This document shows positions 40,178 to 52,295 of a stretch of DNA of 64,000 bases, in pieces. The position numbers were made by a program, and so were the translations under genes. Position 1 is the stretch's first letter. Every line of letters begins with the position of its first letter. Source of the DNA: Atopsyche davidsoni (lineage: Eukaryota; Arthropoda; Insecta; Trichoptera; Hydrobiosidae); NCBI GenBank assembly GCA_022113835.1, contig JAILWY010000006.1:2604001-2668000 (forward strand), read 5' to 3'. The notes under the pieces were generated by a model. The model did no database searches, was not told the DNA's origin, and worked only from the letters and a program-made list of their open reading frames with translations.

Positions 40178-40640
40178 ATCACGCGCAGTAAAAAATCAAA
40201 GAATAACAACCTTCAAAAAATCGCAGGTATATCCGGCAGTTAAAAATTCACAAAACTCGATTTCCACTTTGAACCGCGGGGCTTCGCGCGACTGCGGGGG
40301 TCGTACGACGGGCCGTCGCGTCGGACGGACGACTCGCGATTGCAGCTCGACGTCGCGTTGTTTACGATCAATTTCTCGAATCGGAACCGTTCGCGCCCGC
40401 GACCGCGCTGGGGACGGTCTATCTCGGGCGAGATCTCCGCGAAGAGTTTTGAAAGTGGGCAACGAGTCGGAATGCCGATGTGTCGGTCGCTAATAATACT
40501 TCCTCCGAAGAAGATGGGTCAGCGCCGCGCCACGAGCGTGTGAATGGTCCAACGGTTAAGTATAGCCGCGGACGCGCGCTGGCTGGGATAGGGTTACCAA
40601 AGCGAGCAGCTCTATTGTTTTAATTGACGCCATCTGTTAT
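40178..40640 (-). promoter_or_regulatory. CpG-rich block, candidate promoter and first non-coding exon
   Basis: 40250-40600 is the most CpG-dense sequence of the window (runs such as CGTCGCGTCGGACGGACG), unlike the surrounding 70 % AT. On the minus strand it leads into a GAT|GTAAGTT donor at 40177, which could splice to the acceptor at 34867 upstream of the start codon. No TATA box in a useful place was seen. A plus-strand CAG|GTGAGA donor also lies at about 40114, so transcription in both directions is possible. Open frames of up to 127 codons in both strands here reflect GC content. Confidence 0.5.
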
Positions 40641-40819
40641 TTTTCCTAACGCGTCGGTCCAGCGCCTGATTTAGAAATTCCTGAACGTCGCGAAGAACCT
40701 CAGCTGCTCGTGGCTGAACGGAACAAAAGGCCTTTGAACCAGCAACATAAAACTAAACCTGTTGATAAAATAAACAAAACAAATGATATTAAAAAAAAAA
40801 TGGTTGTTGTTGATATATT

Positions 40820-41560
40820 TGTACCTTAAAATACCATGGGTTGACCGCGTCACAACTGAAAGAGTCTATTTATTTATTTTTTTTTTTTTTTTCATAAATA
40901 GGTACATTTCATGGTACCTTGCTTGTTATATACAAGGTATTTCGTCACAATTTGGGGAAACTTTCCAAACTAGTCGATCGAATTGATCTATAAATGGGAG
41001 TGACTGAAGCTACACCCCCTGGTTTATCTTTTTTATGGTACCGATAACATGCTTCAAGAAGCCATCCAGAAAGAGTCTATTGGCGTTGGTAAAGAAGCGG
41101 AAGGTCTCCCATTTGGTGAGACTGACCCAGGATTGGGAAATGTTAGATGTAATGGTCGCCAACCTCCTATGATGAGAGGCATCAGAAGAAGAAAAATATG
41201 TATTTGTATATATGTGTAGGCGTGGACATTTAAGACAGCTCCAACGCGAAAAATTGAGGCGTTTTATAGGAGATTCCTTAAAATACCACTGGTTGACAAA
41301 TGAGAGTCTTGCAAAGAGGACGCAACGAAAAAAAAACTGCTGACGATGGTTAGAAAGCCTAAGGTCTCTTAAACGTATTTTTTGAAACAATAAATAAAGC
41401 ATCCTGCAGCTGATTGTCCATGGAAAAATTGAAAGAAAAAAGAGGAAACTTACGTGGATGTGGAATTTACGTCGGTGGATAGAAGTCGAAAGTATAACCG
41501 AATCAGTAAGACTGACCCAGGATAAAAATGTATTCAATGAAATGGTAATAGCAATAAATT
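40820..41560. repeat. Composite decayed repeat region
   Basis: Related words recur inside this segment: CCTTAAAATACCA.(G)GGTTGAC near 40826 and again near 41276, and GACTGACCCAGGAT near 41123 and 41511. A long T run and GGTACC words separate them. A minus-strand open frame of 175 codons spans 41010-41537 but contains the repeated words and shows no known domain. I read the whole as decayed transposon DNA. Confidence 0.45.
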
Positions 41561-43407
41561 TTGCAGTTTACATCATCATACCATAAGTTCATATTTTTTT
41601 TAATTTAAGAAATACTGACGACTTTTGATAAGACTACTTAAAATTTAACTAAAAATAGTAATATAGTATAATATAATAATTAAAGTGTCGTCTATCGTGT
41701 CTCCCCTAAGCTCCCGGCGCTCATCTGGAAGATTCTACAATCACGGCTTGCAGCACTTCTTGTCTTAAGTATTTGCAGCATTACACTGTTAATACCCGGA
41801 TAAACGTATTTTTAAACGATACATTAGCATTTATAGAGTGCCATTAATGCTAATCTATATTTATTGAATAGATTTAAACTTTGCCCACTGAGGTATTTTT
41901 TTTCGTATAGTTTATGCGCTCGTGTTTTTAAGCCATGATCTATGAGATAAACGCTGACATCAAAATATATAATTGCATTTATTGAGTTAATATATCCATC
42001 TCATACAATTCAGATTTAAAAAAATTACGGTACCGATTCTGCGGCGCATTTTTTTCGCTTTCTTGTAATAGTATCTTAGAAGCGTGGGTTCGGACACCGC
42101 AAGACTAGAACGAATTATATAACGGTCTTACCAACACGCCAGCGTAAATTTAGATAGAGAAAGATCATTGTTCTTTTGGTCACCTGCGATACCCAAACTT
42201 CGGACAGAAGATGCCTACCAAGTTGTGACGAAACTGATCGCGAAAATAAATCATACTAAACAAAACAGATGCTCAGCTAACTTTTTTTTATATATATATA
42301 ACAATCAATCAACATTTTGAGATTCACGTCTGCGTCAGGCAGACGATGTGCTCGAGTGAACAAGCAAAATAATTTTAACACGTTCAATTTCTAAAGAAAA
42401 AAACAACAGCAGAAAACAACACAGTAACACAAATTATATACGATCTTTTAATATTTTAGTATTTTAAAGTAGATAATCCTTGATTATTAATTTATTACAT
42501 ACTGTCGGGGGAGAATTAAGGTTTACAATTATTGAGGTTATATTAAGGTTTGTCAAGCGATAATTTGTTAGTATAGATAATTGTGAAAGTCGTCAACTAT
42601 TGATACTGATCTTTTTAAAATTAAAAATACCGATTATGCAGCTTTTTATGTACAATTCGTTCTAGATTAATCAATTTCACTTTAAAAATTAACGCTTACG
42701 TATTTTTTTTTTCAATTATCTCTAATCTTTGTTAATTATCAGAGACATGAGTTAATAGACAAATAAAACTTAATCACCCTCTTATAACAAAAAAATAATC
42801 AACCACCTACTCTAACATATGTTCATTATTGCAATTAAGAAATACATTTATAATATTTTTTATCGTTTTAAAAAACGTAATAAAATGAGTTAAACTAATT
42901 TAATACTATTCAAAACCATATTTTTACACTGCCAATCATATTTAAATCACTTCAATTATGACAACTAATTACAAGAACAAACTAATAAAATTAGAATAAA
43001 CAAATTGATATTTACATTTTTTGCAAGTAAATATATTTTTTTTAATCAAGTCAAGTCGTTTATATGTATAGACGTAAAAAAATATTAACATACGGTCATT
43101 AATAAAAATCTCACCATTGTTATAACCTGTTTTTTTAACCTTAATAAAAAGCACCCAAATAAAGACTGCAAATCGAATTAGTGAACAATTTATTTTTAAT
43201 TTGGATTAAGGTGGGAGGCCGTCGATGGCCTCGAGTTCAATTTTGTTCATCGTTAACTTTCCAATCGAAAACTTACAAAAAAGGTATCACACAAATATAA
43301 ACGATGTCCCTTCGTGATTTAAACGACATTGGACAAACTTCCAGCCAGACGTTTCTGCGAAAATATATTTATATTTATACAACCCGACATGAACTCATAT
43401 CACGAAA
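41561..43407. other. Intergenic stretch, nothing recognised
   Basis: AT-rich sequence with a GC-richer patch at about 41700-41800 and 42040-42370. No coding region, RNA gene or repeat family was recognised. Confidence 0.5.
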
Positions 43408-43490
43408 TTTATTTGTAAGTGCTTCCTCTTTTCAAAGGTTTTTGTCTAGTCTTAAGAAACCCTTGAAAAGTGAAGGCACTTACAAATAAA
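43408..43490 (+). ncRNA. Candidate pre-miRNA-like hairpin (83 nt)
   Basis: The arm 43408-43443 pairs with 43455-43490. The outer 15 bp (TTTATTTGTAAGTGC) are perfect; the inner part pairs CTTTTCAA and GGTTT with a one-base bulge and a few mismatches; the loop is about 12 nt. Size and mismatch pattern fit an animal miRNA precursor, but a short MITE would give a similar fold. I do not recognise the arm as a known miRNA. Either strand could be the transcribed one. Confidence 0.35.
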
Positions 43491-46400
43491 AAAAAATGTT
43501 ATCCTGCAGCTATTTTTTATAGTAAATTGTCTCATTAGACCATTAGAGTATGTCTGAATAAACATGATTTTTTTTATGTAGATAAGAGTAAAGTGAGGCT
43601 TTGAATTGATTTTCTTATTGGTTTCTGAAATGGACAAACTGAAAAATCAACTTATGATTGTATTTCATAGAAAAAATATGTTTGAAGCTATATTGTTGTA
43701 GAAAGAGTTGAATAACCTTAGTTTTAAATGTGTGTTTGTTTTGTCGGGAATACAGGCTGAAGTCACCGGAAAATTATATTCCAGTTTCTGGAAAATCGCA
43801 CATGACGCGCTTGTGGCAGTATTCCAAGCACAAGGACGAGCACCTTAGTATAGCCTTAAAGACTGTAATTGAGAATTTATAAAACAATTGCAAAAGTTAC
43901 TTCCAACTCAGAAAATCAGTTTTTATTTTTTGATCAATATTTTCGACAGAGAGTACTTGGTGAAATTTTATTTTCATATTTTAAATAAAACACTTGAGTG
44001 ATTTTTCCACGAGTTAATTTTTATTGGTGACGGTTTAAATGCGATGTTCAAATATTTTATATAACTTCTATACATTTCATATACTTTAACATGGTGCAAG
44101 TTTGAAAGCTTAATTTACATTGGTGTCAGTAGAGCTTTACCGTCGGAGGGAATCACCAAGTCCTCGATACAAAGCTCCTGTCGGTCAATAGTCACGGATG
44201 AGGAGGATGTCTGGCACATATTCCACTATGAGCACTCGTATATCTCACATTGCGATAAGTGCTAACGATTCTTGCGTAAGGGTTCATTGCAACATGTGAA
44301 TCCCAGATATATTTTTTTAACCAATCAAATGTTTTTATTAATACGTCATTTTTAAAAAAATATATATTTTATTGTATGCATCATTCATCATATCTACCAA
44401 ATAAAAGTGTATAGTTATCACCTATGAACATGCACATTTTTCATGTACTTGCTACTTTAAAATAAATATTTTTAAAATATTTGTAGCACTTAAATCAAAT
44501 TTAAAAAAAAAAACAAAAAGACAAATGTTAAATTTAAAAATGTAAAACAGATGTTTTCTTATTTCTGGAAAGTGCCAATATATCTTGTAGCATTATTATT
44601 TTAATAAATTTATTATTATGAGCAAACTAAAACAGTTTTCGCTGGATTCGGTTCTTATTTACTTCCGGTAGATAATACTACAATATTAACTGTCTGCACC
44701 ATTTTTAATTGACAATTTAAATAATATGTATTTATGTATGATAATCTATAAAATCTTCAAGTATTATTTTTGAAATACACACAAAATTATGTTGGTCGAT
44801 TATTCAGTGATGTCATCAATTACGTTCTTTTGGCAAAACTACGCTTTAAACTATATTTCTTGTTTAGTAAAACATACTTCATTTGGAAATACATATTATA
44901 TCTCTAAAAAAGTGTAATTAGGTTTTATGTAAAATGCTACCCACGCCTCGATGTTTTTATGCTGATGTATTTTTTTTATTTTGTTAAAATAAAATATACG
45001 ACAAAAACATTTTTGTTTTCGCCAAAATTATTGAAAGAAATAAGAAAAGGTTTTTTCATTTTATTCAAAGTTTCATTTTTCATATTCCTACTCATTACCA
45101 ACTGGACATTTATGATCTTGATATTCTCCTATTTCAAAGTATTTTTAACCTATCAATAATAATGATTACAAAAATAATCACAATTAATGTGTCACATTAG
45201 AGTTATAACTAAATGATTTTACAGTGTTTATTGATTTTTCCAACAAACACGTTTATGGCTACATTAATGTTATTATTTATCTACCCTGACTTAGTTAAGC
45301 CTTGAAATCGGGTCTGTTAATTTTGAATCTTTTAAAATACCCTGAAAATAAAAAGAGCAAAAGATAATTTAGATAATTTTGAACTTCGTTGATCTATATA
45401 ACTCCGTCCAAAATTTCTATACAATTTGTTAATTAAAGCGCCATTTAACAACGAAATTAAACTAAATGATTTATTCAAGATAATGATAACCACTTTTTAC
45501 TTTAATTTATATGAAGCTATGCGGAGATATTAAATGCCGTGAACAGAGCATAGGACCAAAAATATTGCACTAAATAAATTTAAAAGTTTAGTACATAACT
45601 TTTAGTGCTTAGACTTAATATGATTTTTGCCGGATGGCTTTTTAGGAATAAATTTGTGCACGGATAGTGTGTTAATTTTACAGCAAAATATACATTTTAA
45701 GTCAAACTTTCAAATAATCAAATGATTCAAATAATTTATTTTGTGTGTTGCATCTTTTCATATATAAAAAATCACACTTCAACTACGATTTGTAGTAATA
45801 GTTGAATTTTCTAAATGATCACACGTATTTGTGAGGAAACAAGAATTCTCCTGAAGTCAAGTATATGGTAATTTAGAAAATGCATCGAAAGCAAATAGCG
45901 CAGCCAAAAGACCTGATGCTATTTCAAGCATGAAGTCTCATGTAAATTATTGAGCTTAAACAGCTCCATGTATGACCCATCTTGCTGAATGTCTGCCAAC
46001 GGCTCCAAGCAATCAATGCTACTAGAAAATAAAAAAAATCCTTGAAACAGTACAGTAATCAGAGACAAGAATAAACGACTGCATCGTCTCAGACGATTGG
46101 AAGTATCTGAATCACATCTCAGAGAATATCAAATTAAGTTACCAATATAGTATTTTAATTTACAGATAAAATTTTAAACATCAGGATTTTCATATATGCT
46201 TGGATTTTTATATTAAAGCAAAAGTATAAATAATCATAAACTAAGGCATTTTTAAAATTTATGAAATAATAAACTCTTGGTTTTTTATATTTAAAGTTCT
46301 AGTTGTTACTTTATTTTTGAGCAGTAAAAAATATAAAGCCCGCTAATTAAAAAAGTTTCAAACTGGAAAACTTTTGCTTCGGTTTATTAATTTGTGTCAT

Positions 46401-46721
46401 ACATATATTAACTATTTTAACGATCCAGGCACTATGGACGAAAAGTGCTTTAGACGATTTTTAAAAGTAAACTCTTTAATATAAAAATAACGTGAGCTGC
46501 AAAAAAATATTTGTATTTAATATATCTTATAATAAATCTAAATATATTTATTAATGCGACGAAAAAACTTAAATAAAAACTAAATATATTTTTTTCATTT
46601 AATTTTTAATCGGAGAAAACATTACTGAATCTACTTGTATTTTCATTGATTTTCAGAAATATAGTTAAATATACCTTTTTTTACTGTACAAATTATTTGG
46701 ATTGAACGTAAAAAACACGTT
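43491..46721. other. Intergenic stretch with one MITE scrap
   Basis: No coding region is supported. Contains the MITE-family fragment at 43955-44035 and a GC-richer patch at 44130-44290 without recognisable content. Confidence 0.5.
43955..44035 (+). repeat. Fragment of the 10-kb MITE family
   Basis: TACTTGGTGAAATTTTATTT followed by TTTAAATAAAACACTTGAGTG, ATTTTTCCACG and TTTTTATTGGTGACGG matches the left end of the element at 10004-10352 and its upstream words. The second half of the element is missing. Confidence 0.6.
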
Positions 46722-48581
46722 AAGTCCTATGTGATTATTACAAACAAGCATACGATGATGCACTGCCACTTGCTACTTGGTCCCACATATCAGCTATAAA
46801 CAAACAATAAGCGCATGTGTCCTTTAATAATGGTGACAGGACAAGTTCTGGTTTCTGTGAAGTCCCATGCGATTACAGTGGAATCTCGGTAATTCGAATT
46901 TCAAGGGAAATGCTCAAAATTTCGAGTTAATGTGTTTTCGACTTAACAAGAATTTCGAGATATAAAGGATTTAATTGCTAAAATTTGACAGAGGAAGGCA
47001 CAAATGCTAAGTATATTTTCTGTACTCTATAACTCTAAAATTCGAGTTATAGAGTATAAATATGTACTATCAATACCTCGTAGGTAAATAACATTTTGTT
47101 TGATAACTCAAACAAAACAAAATATAATTCGAAATACCGTGAATTTTAGGGGTTCAGCTATGGGAATGGCAATTTTTTTCATCTTGCTGAGGATTACCGC
47201 TTAGCGAGGTTCGAGTTATCGAGATTCTACTGTATGTATGTATGTATGTAAGCATACAATTATGCACCCGCCACTTGTTACTTGGTCCCACATTTCAGCT
47301 ATAAACCAACAATAAGCGCATGTCTCCTTTCATAATGCTAGTCTGGGGCATGTCTAGTAATGGGCAAGTCTCGGCTTCTGTTAAGCCACATGCGATTATT
47401 ATAATCAAACATACAATTATACGTGTGCCACTTGCTACTTGGTCCCACATCTCAGCTATAAACAAACAATAAGCGGATGTGTCCTTTTATTAAGGTGACA
47501 GGACAAGTCTCGGCTTCTGTGAGGTCACATGCGATTATTATAATCAAGCATACAATTATGCACCTACTACTTGTTATTTGGTCCCACATATCAGCTATAG
47601 ACCAACAATAAGCGCATGTGTCGTTTCATAATGCTGACAGGACAAGCCTCAGCTTCTGTCAAGTCACATGCGATTATTATAATCAAGCATACGATTATGC
47701 GTGTGCTACTTGCTACTTGGTCCCAGATCTGAGCTATTAACAAACAATAAGCGGATGTGTCCTTTTATAATGGTGACAGGACAAGTCTCGGCTTCTGTGA
47801 GGTCACATGTGATTATTATAATCAAGCATACAATTATGCACCTACTACTTGTTATTTGGTCCCACATATCAGCTATAGACCAACAATAAGCGCATGTGTC
47901 GTTTCATAATGCTGACAGGACAAGCCTCAGCTTCTGTCAAGTCACATGCAATTATTATAATCAAACATACGATTATGCGTGTGCTACTTGCTACTTGGTC
48001 CCACATCTCAGCTATAAACAATAAGCGGATGTGTCCTTTTATTAAGGTGACAGGACAAGTCTCGGCTTCTGTGAGGTCACATGCGATTATTATAATCAAG
48101 CATACAATTATGCGTGTGCTACTTGTTACTTGGTCCCACATATCAGCTATAGCTAACAATAAGCGCATGTCTCCTTCCGTAATGCTTCTGTCGAGTCACA
48201 TGCGATTATTATAATCAAACATACGATTATGCGTGTGCTACTTGTTACTTGGTCCCACATATCAGCTATAGACTAACAATAAGTGCATGTCTCCTTCCGT
48301 AATGCTTCTGTCGAGTCACATGCGATTATTATAATCAAACATACGGTTATGCGTGTGCTACTTGTTACTTGGTCCCACATATCAGCTATAGACTAACAAT
48401 AAGTGCATGTCTCCTTCCGTAATGCTTCTGTCGAGTCACATGCGATTATTATAATCAAACATACGGTTATGCGTGTGCTACTTGTTACTTGGTCCCACAT
48501 ATCACCTATAGACTAACAATAAGCGCATGTGTGGTTTCATAATGGTGACAGGACAAGTCTCAGGTTCTGTGAAGTCGCATG
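46722..48581 (+). repeat. Tandem array, 139-bp unit with 278-bp dimer order, 11 copies
   Basis: The anchor word TCCCA recurs at 46781, 47286, 47443, 47582, 47721, 47860, 47999, 48134, 48253, 48373 and 48493. Spacing is 139 bp four times, then 135, 119, 120 and 120. Two unit types alternate between 47443 and 47999 (B-A-B-A-B): A has CACCTACTACTTG and CCAACAATAAGCGCATG, B has CGTGTGCTACTTG and CAAACAATAAGCGGATG. The last three short units lack the same 19-bp segment, and two of them are identical. Each unit carries the palindrome GATTATTATAATC. Open frames in either strand follow the repeat and are not believed. The first unit is split by a MITE. Confidence 0.95.
46876..47232. mobile_element. 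Pogo/mariner-type MITE inserted in the tandem array
   Basis: 357 bp flanked by TA duplications (46874-46875, 47233-47234). The ends are CAGTGGAATCTCGGTAATTC and, as reverse complement of the right end, CAGTAGAATCTCGATAACTC. These inverted repeats and the TA target fit non-autonomous pogo/Tigger-class Tc1-mariner elements. The inside contains further TTCGAGTTA words in both orientations and no transposase. A (TATG)4 run follows the right end. Confidence 0.9.
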
Positions 48582-51193
48582 GGCCGCGGTGCTCACCCTC
48601 CTGGCCAGCTGACGCCCAGCCGCTATATTTAACCATTCAACCATCCGACGTCTATTTCAGTGTCCAACGAGATTTTTTTATAAGACAGCCTAGCGTTTCA
48701 ATGTTACCGCCGTGTGTTGTTTGGCCTGGGATCGCGCAATACGCTATTTTTTTTAATACTACTCAGCGCTATGTGCGCTCTTTCGAGTGTTAGTTTCAAT
48801 CAATGTCTACTGAAATTCGTTAGGGTATCTAATTTGTAGCTCCGTGTCATTTTTAATTTTAACAGACGTTTAAAAAAAATAACAATAAGGTCACAAGCGT
48901 ATAAGGATCCAGAAACCCACAAGTTTGAGTGATTTATGAAAGTGTATTTAAATACGACTTGGGCATGTGTGATTGAAATGAATATTATAATATGGAGATT
49001 TGATACATTTTTATGCGATTGTTATATACATTATTTATATTTCCGTGTGATGATACAACCGTTTTTTTAATTTAATTTTTGTCTTCAAGCATGATACTTC
49101 TAATATAATAAAATATAAACTCTTTTTGTATCTTAATCAAGCAGAAAACGTTTTTAATCTCACTCTGTACATACATTGTTTTGAAACTTATTCTTATTTA
49201 TAAAATAATACTAGCCACCGAATTGCTAGCAATACTAAGAAAATATTATAATCAATAAACGTCTCAAAGCATTTTAAAGAGTATAGTGAAGGCGTTTCCC
49301 TGATGTTCTCAATTATTTTTATTAACTTATATAATAAATAAAAAGTCTAGAAAAAAAGCCCTAAAATGAATGCGTTTGTTCCAAAAATTATTCTAAGCAT
49401 TTCCTCCTAAATATTAGAATTTCTCAAACGAGATATACTTCGTATAAATCTTCTTGTCCTGCGGAAACTGCTAAATACTTGGTATTCATATATCTCTTTA
49501 AATGTTATGTCTCATAAATCGAAACGAAAGTTCAAGATGTGAAGATAAATCTGTCTCCGCCGATTCCTGCTCTTGTTCAATACAGTTTACCCAGCCATCT
49601 TATTTAGATGAATTTTGTATTAGAAATTGTATGTTATCATATACCATTGTGTGTAGATCCATGCTAACATGACTTGGATAAATTCAATGTTTGAATTTCA
49701 CGAATTCAACATGAAAGTTCCTCCCGACATTGTGTGGATATAAATAGGCCACAATGTTTACAGTTTGACGTGAAGTTACGTAGCAGATGTGTCGGGATTG
49801 CCTCTTCAAAAATATTGTATGACATTTACGCTGTGACGTCAGTACCCACTGATACTTGCCACTGTGAATTCGATAGTCTACTTTATTTATACTGCCAAAT
49901 TACTAAACTACACGTGATAAATGTTTAAATGTACTAAAAAATATTTTTTCATGTTGTTAAAAACATCACAAAATACTTATTTAAAATTTGTACCTTCAGA
50001 GAGTAAAAATACACCCTTTCTGGTAAATCTTTTTTGTATTCGTTTATTTATCTATAGAATATTAATGTTAATAATTTTAAATGCATACTATATAGAAAAA
50101 TAAAATTTAATCAAGTGTGAGTTTTGCCTTGATATCTACTGCACACATATCAGTAGATATAGAATTGCTATCGGAATAAAAACACCCCTCGTTACTTATA
50201 AATCACGTGGAAAAATAATTTGCCACATGTGATCAGGTCGTTGCGTTATTTTTTTTAATTTAAAAACAATAAAAAATCGTGATCGATTGCGCTTGCTGTG
50301 TGCTATTCTGAAATATGCAGAAGGTAACCGTCGTCAAGGGCGTTCGGGAATTTATTTTTGTTTTTCTTAAAACTATGCACTAATTATAGAAAAAAATAAC
50401 ACGAAATCCCTCTTGGCGAGCGGCCATCCCTGCGGTAATTACTGCTAAGAGCGTAAATCTCCCGAGCCATTGTCAAGTGTAAGCTCATTTATAACGGAAC
50501 TTTTACGTAAAAGCTAACCAACTAATTTTGACCCTCATAAAAGGTACAGTTAAGAGAATTGTTCTCGATTTTAATCACATTTATGTAACGAGTGAGTTGT
50601 CATATATAATTTGTAAGCGTTAAGCAGCGTAATGGAATCAGCCTTTTTATATCCACTGCTGGACGATGCGACGGTCCACGGCTGTGAGTCGAGTTACCAG
50701 GTGTATTAGTTGGTGGGGAGTAGATTAATAATAAAAAAAACAAAAAGTTCAACTAATGTGAGGTAGTTTTACAATTTTTATTAATTTCAAAAGTAATTTG
50801 ACTATATTAAAAATTACTTGTTAATTAAGAGCACAGTTATAATAAAAAATGTTTCAGTCAAAAAAACATCATTTACTTTAAGGACTTTGTCAAAATACAA
50901 ATAAATCATTATCAAAAAGTTCGTTATATAATAGAATTAATTAGTTATAATATGTATGAATAGCTAAGTAAATATTCAAGCAAATACTACGGTAAAGATT
51001 ATAGATTGTATTCTTGAGTGGCCTTGTCGATTATTAAAACAAGTATTCCAAGCTCTTTTCTTTCGATTAAGTAGATTAAGCTCACTCCATCCGTCCTCTG
51101 TCTGTTGCCAAGAAAGCTCTTGCCTCATGACGCGGTAGAGATTAACATAGATCACCGCCAACGCAATGAAATCAAAATAGTTTGGATACTCAC
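48582..51193. other. Intergenic stretch with GC-richer flank of the array
   Basis: 48582-48800 is GC-richer and has a TATATTTAA word about 35 bp upstream of a TCAGTG initiator-like word (48657), a possible promoter shape but not compelling. A CCACTGCTGGAC scrap is at 50652. 50400-50560 is moderately GC-rich. No gene is recognised. Confidence 0.4.
50651..50664 (+). repeat. Transposon scrap with CCACTGCTGGAC word
   Basis: TATATCCACTGCTGGACGAT resembles the same lepidopteran repeat word as at 38258. It is preceded by TTTTTA and followed by a GC-richer stretch without other preserved sequence. Confidence 0.4.
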
Positions 51194-51254
51194 CTGACGT
51201 GCTCGCACCTATGTCGGTCGTAGATGCGCCGACTCGGTGACTCAAATGCAACAT
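51194..51254 (-). other. Possible 5' exon with consensus donor
   Basis: On the minus strand ATGTTGCATTTGAGTCACCG opens at 51254 and runs 20 codons to a perfect CAG|GTGAGT donor at 51193. The phase (1) does not fit the known coding exons of the proline-rich gene, so if real it is a non-coding first exon or belongs to another transcript. No upstream acceptor is obvious, which would suit a first exon. Confidence 0.25.
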
Positions 51255-51676
51255 GGATGTATAAATTTGAACTCATTTATGTACATACATTTGATAAAAA
51301 TGTTTTATTGTTGATACAAATCGTCCTCGATAAAACTGAAACAATTGTGACCTGCCTGGGAGAGCATCAAACCGGAGATCCCTCGATTTAAAATGAACCT
51401 TCGGTCTAACTACAATGTCAATTATATTTTTTTTATGAATGAGACGAAAATACACTAAAAACTAGCATGTGTTGAGTTTATATTTTCTTAATATCACGTT
51501 TAGAAAAAAATGTTTAATTATGTATTTATACATCTCAACATATCGAATTTAAAGATTTGAACTTATTTTTCTTATTACGCTTTCATTTCCAAATAGAGTT
51601 AGTACGTATTGGTAATATTTCATTAGAGATTTTCTAAGGCAAGTGTGAGTCCTGAAGCGTTCCTTCAGGCTGCTGC

Positions 51677-51710
51677 GGGGTCGGGGATGGGGGTTGGGAT
51701 GGGGGTGGGG
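51677..51710 (+). other. G-quadruplex-capable tract
   Basis: Six runs of three to five G (51677, 51683, 51689, 51696, 51701, 51707) separated by one to three bases. It is the only such tract outside the coding polyproline region and satisfies the usual G3N1-7 pattern. It sits in a GC-richer patch (51640-51840). Confidence 0.8.
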
Positions 51711-52174
51711 TGAGGTGCAAGCAGGCTGAGTGTCTGAGAGAGCCACTTCTCAACACTCCGCCCGCAATCATAGCTTTATACAACGCGAGTTTGTGTTTAA
51801 CTTCCTTAAACTCCGCGAGCTCACTGCTTCCGCTATTGATCACATTATTGATACTCGACGGAATTCTATACGTCTAATTAATTAAGTTATTTGAAAAGAT
51901 CTGTGGCATCATCTGAAGCTACAGATGTTTGCTACTCTACAACTGAAAGATCCATAGATAGACGTCATTTAATCAACAATTTTTTTGAAAATTAATTAGA
52001 AATAATGAATTATATTTAATACAGAAAAACCACGATGATGAAATTATTTATTCAGAGCGGCTGTGCATATATACGAGTATTCATTGAATACGCAGATAGC
52101 ATTTGCGTTGCAATCTGCGTGCCAAAAAATATTATAAAAGGTTTTTTTACACACATTTTTCCTACCAAAATATA

Positions 52175-52295
52175 TAGAAATCCACGTACGCTACGACTTA
52201 AGCCACATTCGGTATGAATCTATCCTCTGATTCTGCGCGCAGGTGTGGATTGGGGCTTACGACATGTGGCTTGAGGTAGCGTACATTTATTTCTG
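52175..52295. mobile_element. Short MITE-like inverted repeat
   Basis: GTACGCTACGACTTAAGCCA (from 52186) pairs with TGGCTTGAGGTAGCGTAC (to 52284) allowing one two-base indel, with AGAAAT/ATTTCT outside. The loop of about 55 bp is GC-richer. No target duplication is clear. Confidence 0.65.

Noticed and set aside
40110..40543. Arginine-rich open frames on both strands (up to 127 codons)
   Set aside because: The CpG-rich composition removes stop codons on both strands; the translations are Arg/Ser-rich without family similarity. A promoter explains the block better.
41010..41537. 175-codon minus-strand open frame
   Set aside because: It contains an internal repeat (SWVSLT twice) caused by repeated DNA words, has no start context or splice partner of note and no recognisable domain.
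47701..48214. Repetitive open frames in the tandem array on both strands
   Set aside because: The reading frames follow the non-coding 139-bp unit, which is not a multiple of three, and break at unit-length changes.
48620..48665. TATA plus initiator promoter beside the tandem array
   Set aside because: The spacing (about 35 bp) is slightly off and no gene or exon follows; kept only as a remark.
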